A stretch of DNA of 6,100 bases from Treponema sp. Its GTDB lineage: Bacteria; Spirochaetota; Spirochaetia; Treponematales; Breznakiellaceae. Positions 5,273-6,100 of the stretch are shown here, piece after piece. The stretch is from positions 1-6,100 of the forward strand of contig JAISPY010000151.1 of assembly GCA_031274565.1 (NCBI GenBank), given 5' to 3'. The position numbers were made by a program, and so were the translations under genes. The notes under the pieces are model-generated. The model made no database searches and was not told the origin of the DNA. It saw only the letters and a program-made list of their open reading frames with translations. Positions within the stretch are counted from its first letter, which is position 1, and every line of letters starts with the position of its first letter.

Positions 5273-5507
5273 ATGGAAAAACGTGCTTTGAGGCAATCCT
5301 AAGCCTGATAAAAAAAGCAGCGCCCCCCATGAGTCAGCAGGCGTTCAGCGCGGTGCGGCAAAAGGTGCAGTGGGAAGCCTTCCGGCTTACCGCACCGCCG
5401 GCGAGGATCCCTTCATATCGGCCCTGGACCGGGCCCTTAAAGACATCGCGGGCGGGCAGGCCGATAGACGAGCAGATAATGACGTAAAAAAAGAACCGGA
5501 GTTATAC
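5273..5507 (+). pseudogene. Frameshifted N-terminal (cytoplasmic) part of the DUF4349 gene
   Basis: After the strong ribosome site, ATG 5273 opens Met-Glu-Lys and then stops at 5300. One extra A in the A5 run (5277-5281) would continue as MEKTCFEAILSLIKKAAPP and on into MSQQAFSAVRQKVQWEAFRL, a coding-like helical stretch in the next frame. Around 5390-5402 a second single-base shift would join it to AGEDPFISALDRALKDIAGG, which continues through VKKEPELY without a stop into the Met at 5508. All three segments have GC-rich third positions only in the frame named, and each becomes noncoding-looking outside its segment. Both shifts are in the same direction (a missing base). The restored product would be a roughly 78-residue cytoplasmic domain ahead of the membrane segment. 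DUF4349 proteins often carry an N-terminal anti-sigma-like domain, but I see only one Cys and no zinc-finger motif here. Sequencing error, real mutation or a short leader peptide are all possible. Confidence 0.5.
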
Positions 5508-6100
5508 ATGAAAGGGGCAAAAAGAACGGCAGTAATACTGTTGATAGGTTTTGTGTTGATTGGGTTTCTTTCGTTCTGTTCCGTGAAGGGTGGGAGTGGC
5601 GGTTTCACCGCCGCGAAGGATAGTATGACCGTCAATGCGGAATATCAGGTGGCGTCCGATACGGCCGGGGGAGGGTTTGACGGCGGAGGCGGGATCGGGC
5701 CGGAAGTGAGCCGCAAGCTCATCAGAAACGCGGAGCTGCGCGTCCGGGTGAACAGCCTGGAGGATGCGGGACAGGCGGTTACGGCAACGCTGGAACAGCA
5801 TAAAGGCTACGCCGCGTACTACACGGTTTATGACCATTCCCGGCATTATACCCTCAAGGTCCCGGCGGCTTCTTACGACAGGGTTCTAACCGGGCTTTCC
5901 GGTATGGGGAAGGTTTTGTTCCGTTCGGAACGGGTGGAAGACGCCACCATCAGATTCTACGATCTTGAAGGCAGGCTGCGGACAAAAGAAGCACTGCTCA
6001 AGACGTTTCAGTCTTACCTGGGACAGGCCAAAACTATCGATGAAATCATGACCGTGGAAAAGCGCATAGCCGAACTTCAGCAGGAAATCGAATGGACCGG
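5508..6100 (+). CDS. DUF4349 membrane-anchored protein, partial at window end
   Basis: At least 197 residues are encoded and the 3' end lies outside the window. After MKGAKR a hydrophobic segment (TAVILLIGFVLIGFLSF, 7-23) forms a membrane anchor or signal. It is followed by C24, whose context LSFC is a poor lipobox (F at -1), so lipid modification is doubtful. A Gly/Ala-rich linker (27-64) follows. The DUF4349 domain starts at about 67: SRKLIRNAELRVRVNSLEDA, then YTLKVPAASYDRVLTGLSGMGKVLFRS, then IRFYDLEGRLRTKEALL. A coiled-coil helix is under way (LGQAKTIDEIMTVEKRIAELQQEIE, 171-195) when the window stops. The family usually continues with a second beta strand region and a C-terminal membrane helix. 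The domain should face the periplasm; its molecular role is not established. ATG 5508 has GGAG (5498-5501) six bases upstream, so this shorter form could be made even though the coding frame extends further 5' (see the frameshifted upstream part). Confidence 0.85.
   Translation, partial: MKGAKRTAVILLIGFVLIGFLSFCSVKGGSGGFTAAKDSMTVNAEYQVASDTAGGGFDGGGGIGPEVSRKLIRNAELRVRVNSLEDAGQAVTATLEQHKGYAAYYTVYDHSRHYTLKVPAASYDRVLTGLSGMGKVLFRSERVEDATIRFYDLEGRLRTKEALLKTFQSYLGQAKTIDEIMTVEKRIAELQQEIEWT

Noticed and set aside
5277..5283. Programmed -1 ribosomal frameshifting at the A5 run.
   Set aside because: The run is too short for a classical A-AAA-AAG heptamer, no stimulatory structure is obvious, and a second independent shift would still be needed. 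Mutation or sequencing error is simpler.
1..6100. tRNA genes, rRNA, CRISPR arrays and transposase genes.
   Set aside because: I found no T-loop-like GGTTCGAATCC sequence, no regularly spaced direct repeats of 20 bases or more, and no transposase-like translation in the window.

Overview
The window is bacterial, mostly GC-rich DNA with compact coding regions and some repeat-rich intergenic DNA. A long beta-barrel-like outer-membrane protein with a signal peptide, and a membrane-anchored DUF4349 protein, point to a diderm. The overall style resembles environmental or termite-gut Treponema and related spirochaetes. That taxonomic guess is inference; no rRNA or other marker gene is present.

Layout. 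(1) Positions 5-1553, minus strand: a tightly coupled three-gene run. In transcription order it holds an ADP-ribosyltransferase (ART) catalytic-domain fragment (1553-1173), a 73-residue four-cysteine protein (1170-949) and a complete ADP-ribosylglycohydrolase (952-5). The ART and Cys-rich genes are clearly more AT-rich than the glycohydrolase gene and resemble prophage cargo. The ART 5' end runs into an inverted-repeat element (1552-1658) and appears to have lost its N-terminal part. (2) Positions 1554-2067: intergenic, with that inverted repeat followed by blocks of short degenerate repeats (ACGCGAATTA, TAATCCGTG and TTTCGCG types). (3) Positions 2068-3579, plus strand: a 503-residue predicted outer-membrane beta-barrel protein of unknown function. 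(4) Positions 3584-3634: a long hairpin between convergent genes. (5) Positions 4934-3633, minus strand: an L-sorbose-1-phosphate reductase-type, zinc-dependent medium-chain dehydrogenase (sorE-like). (6) Positions 4935-5272: a divergent intergenic region with GC-rich inverted repeats. (7) Positions 5273-6100, plus strand: a DUF4349 membrane protein running off the window. Its cytoplasmic N-terminal part appears broken by two successive -1 frameshifts, leaving an open frame from ATG 5508.

Functional links. The first block pairs a writer of ADP-ribosylation (ART) with a potential eraser (ARH) in one transcriptional unit, with a small putative metal-binding protein between them. This arrangement recalls ART toxin and ARH immunity pairs, but the ART looks truncated, so the present copy may be a decayed remnant. 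The other genes (outer-membrane protein, sugar-phosphate dehydrogenase, DUF4349) show no operon relationship with each other.
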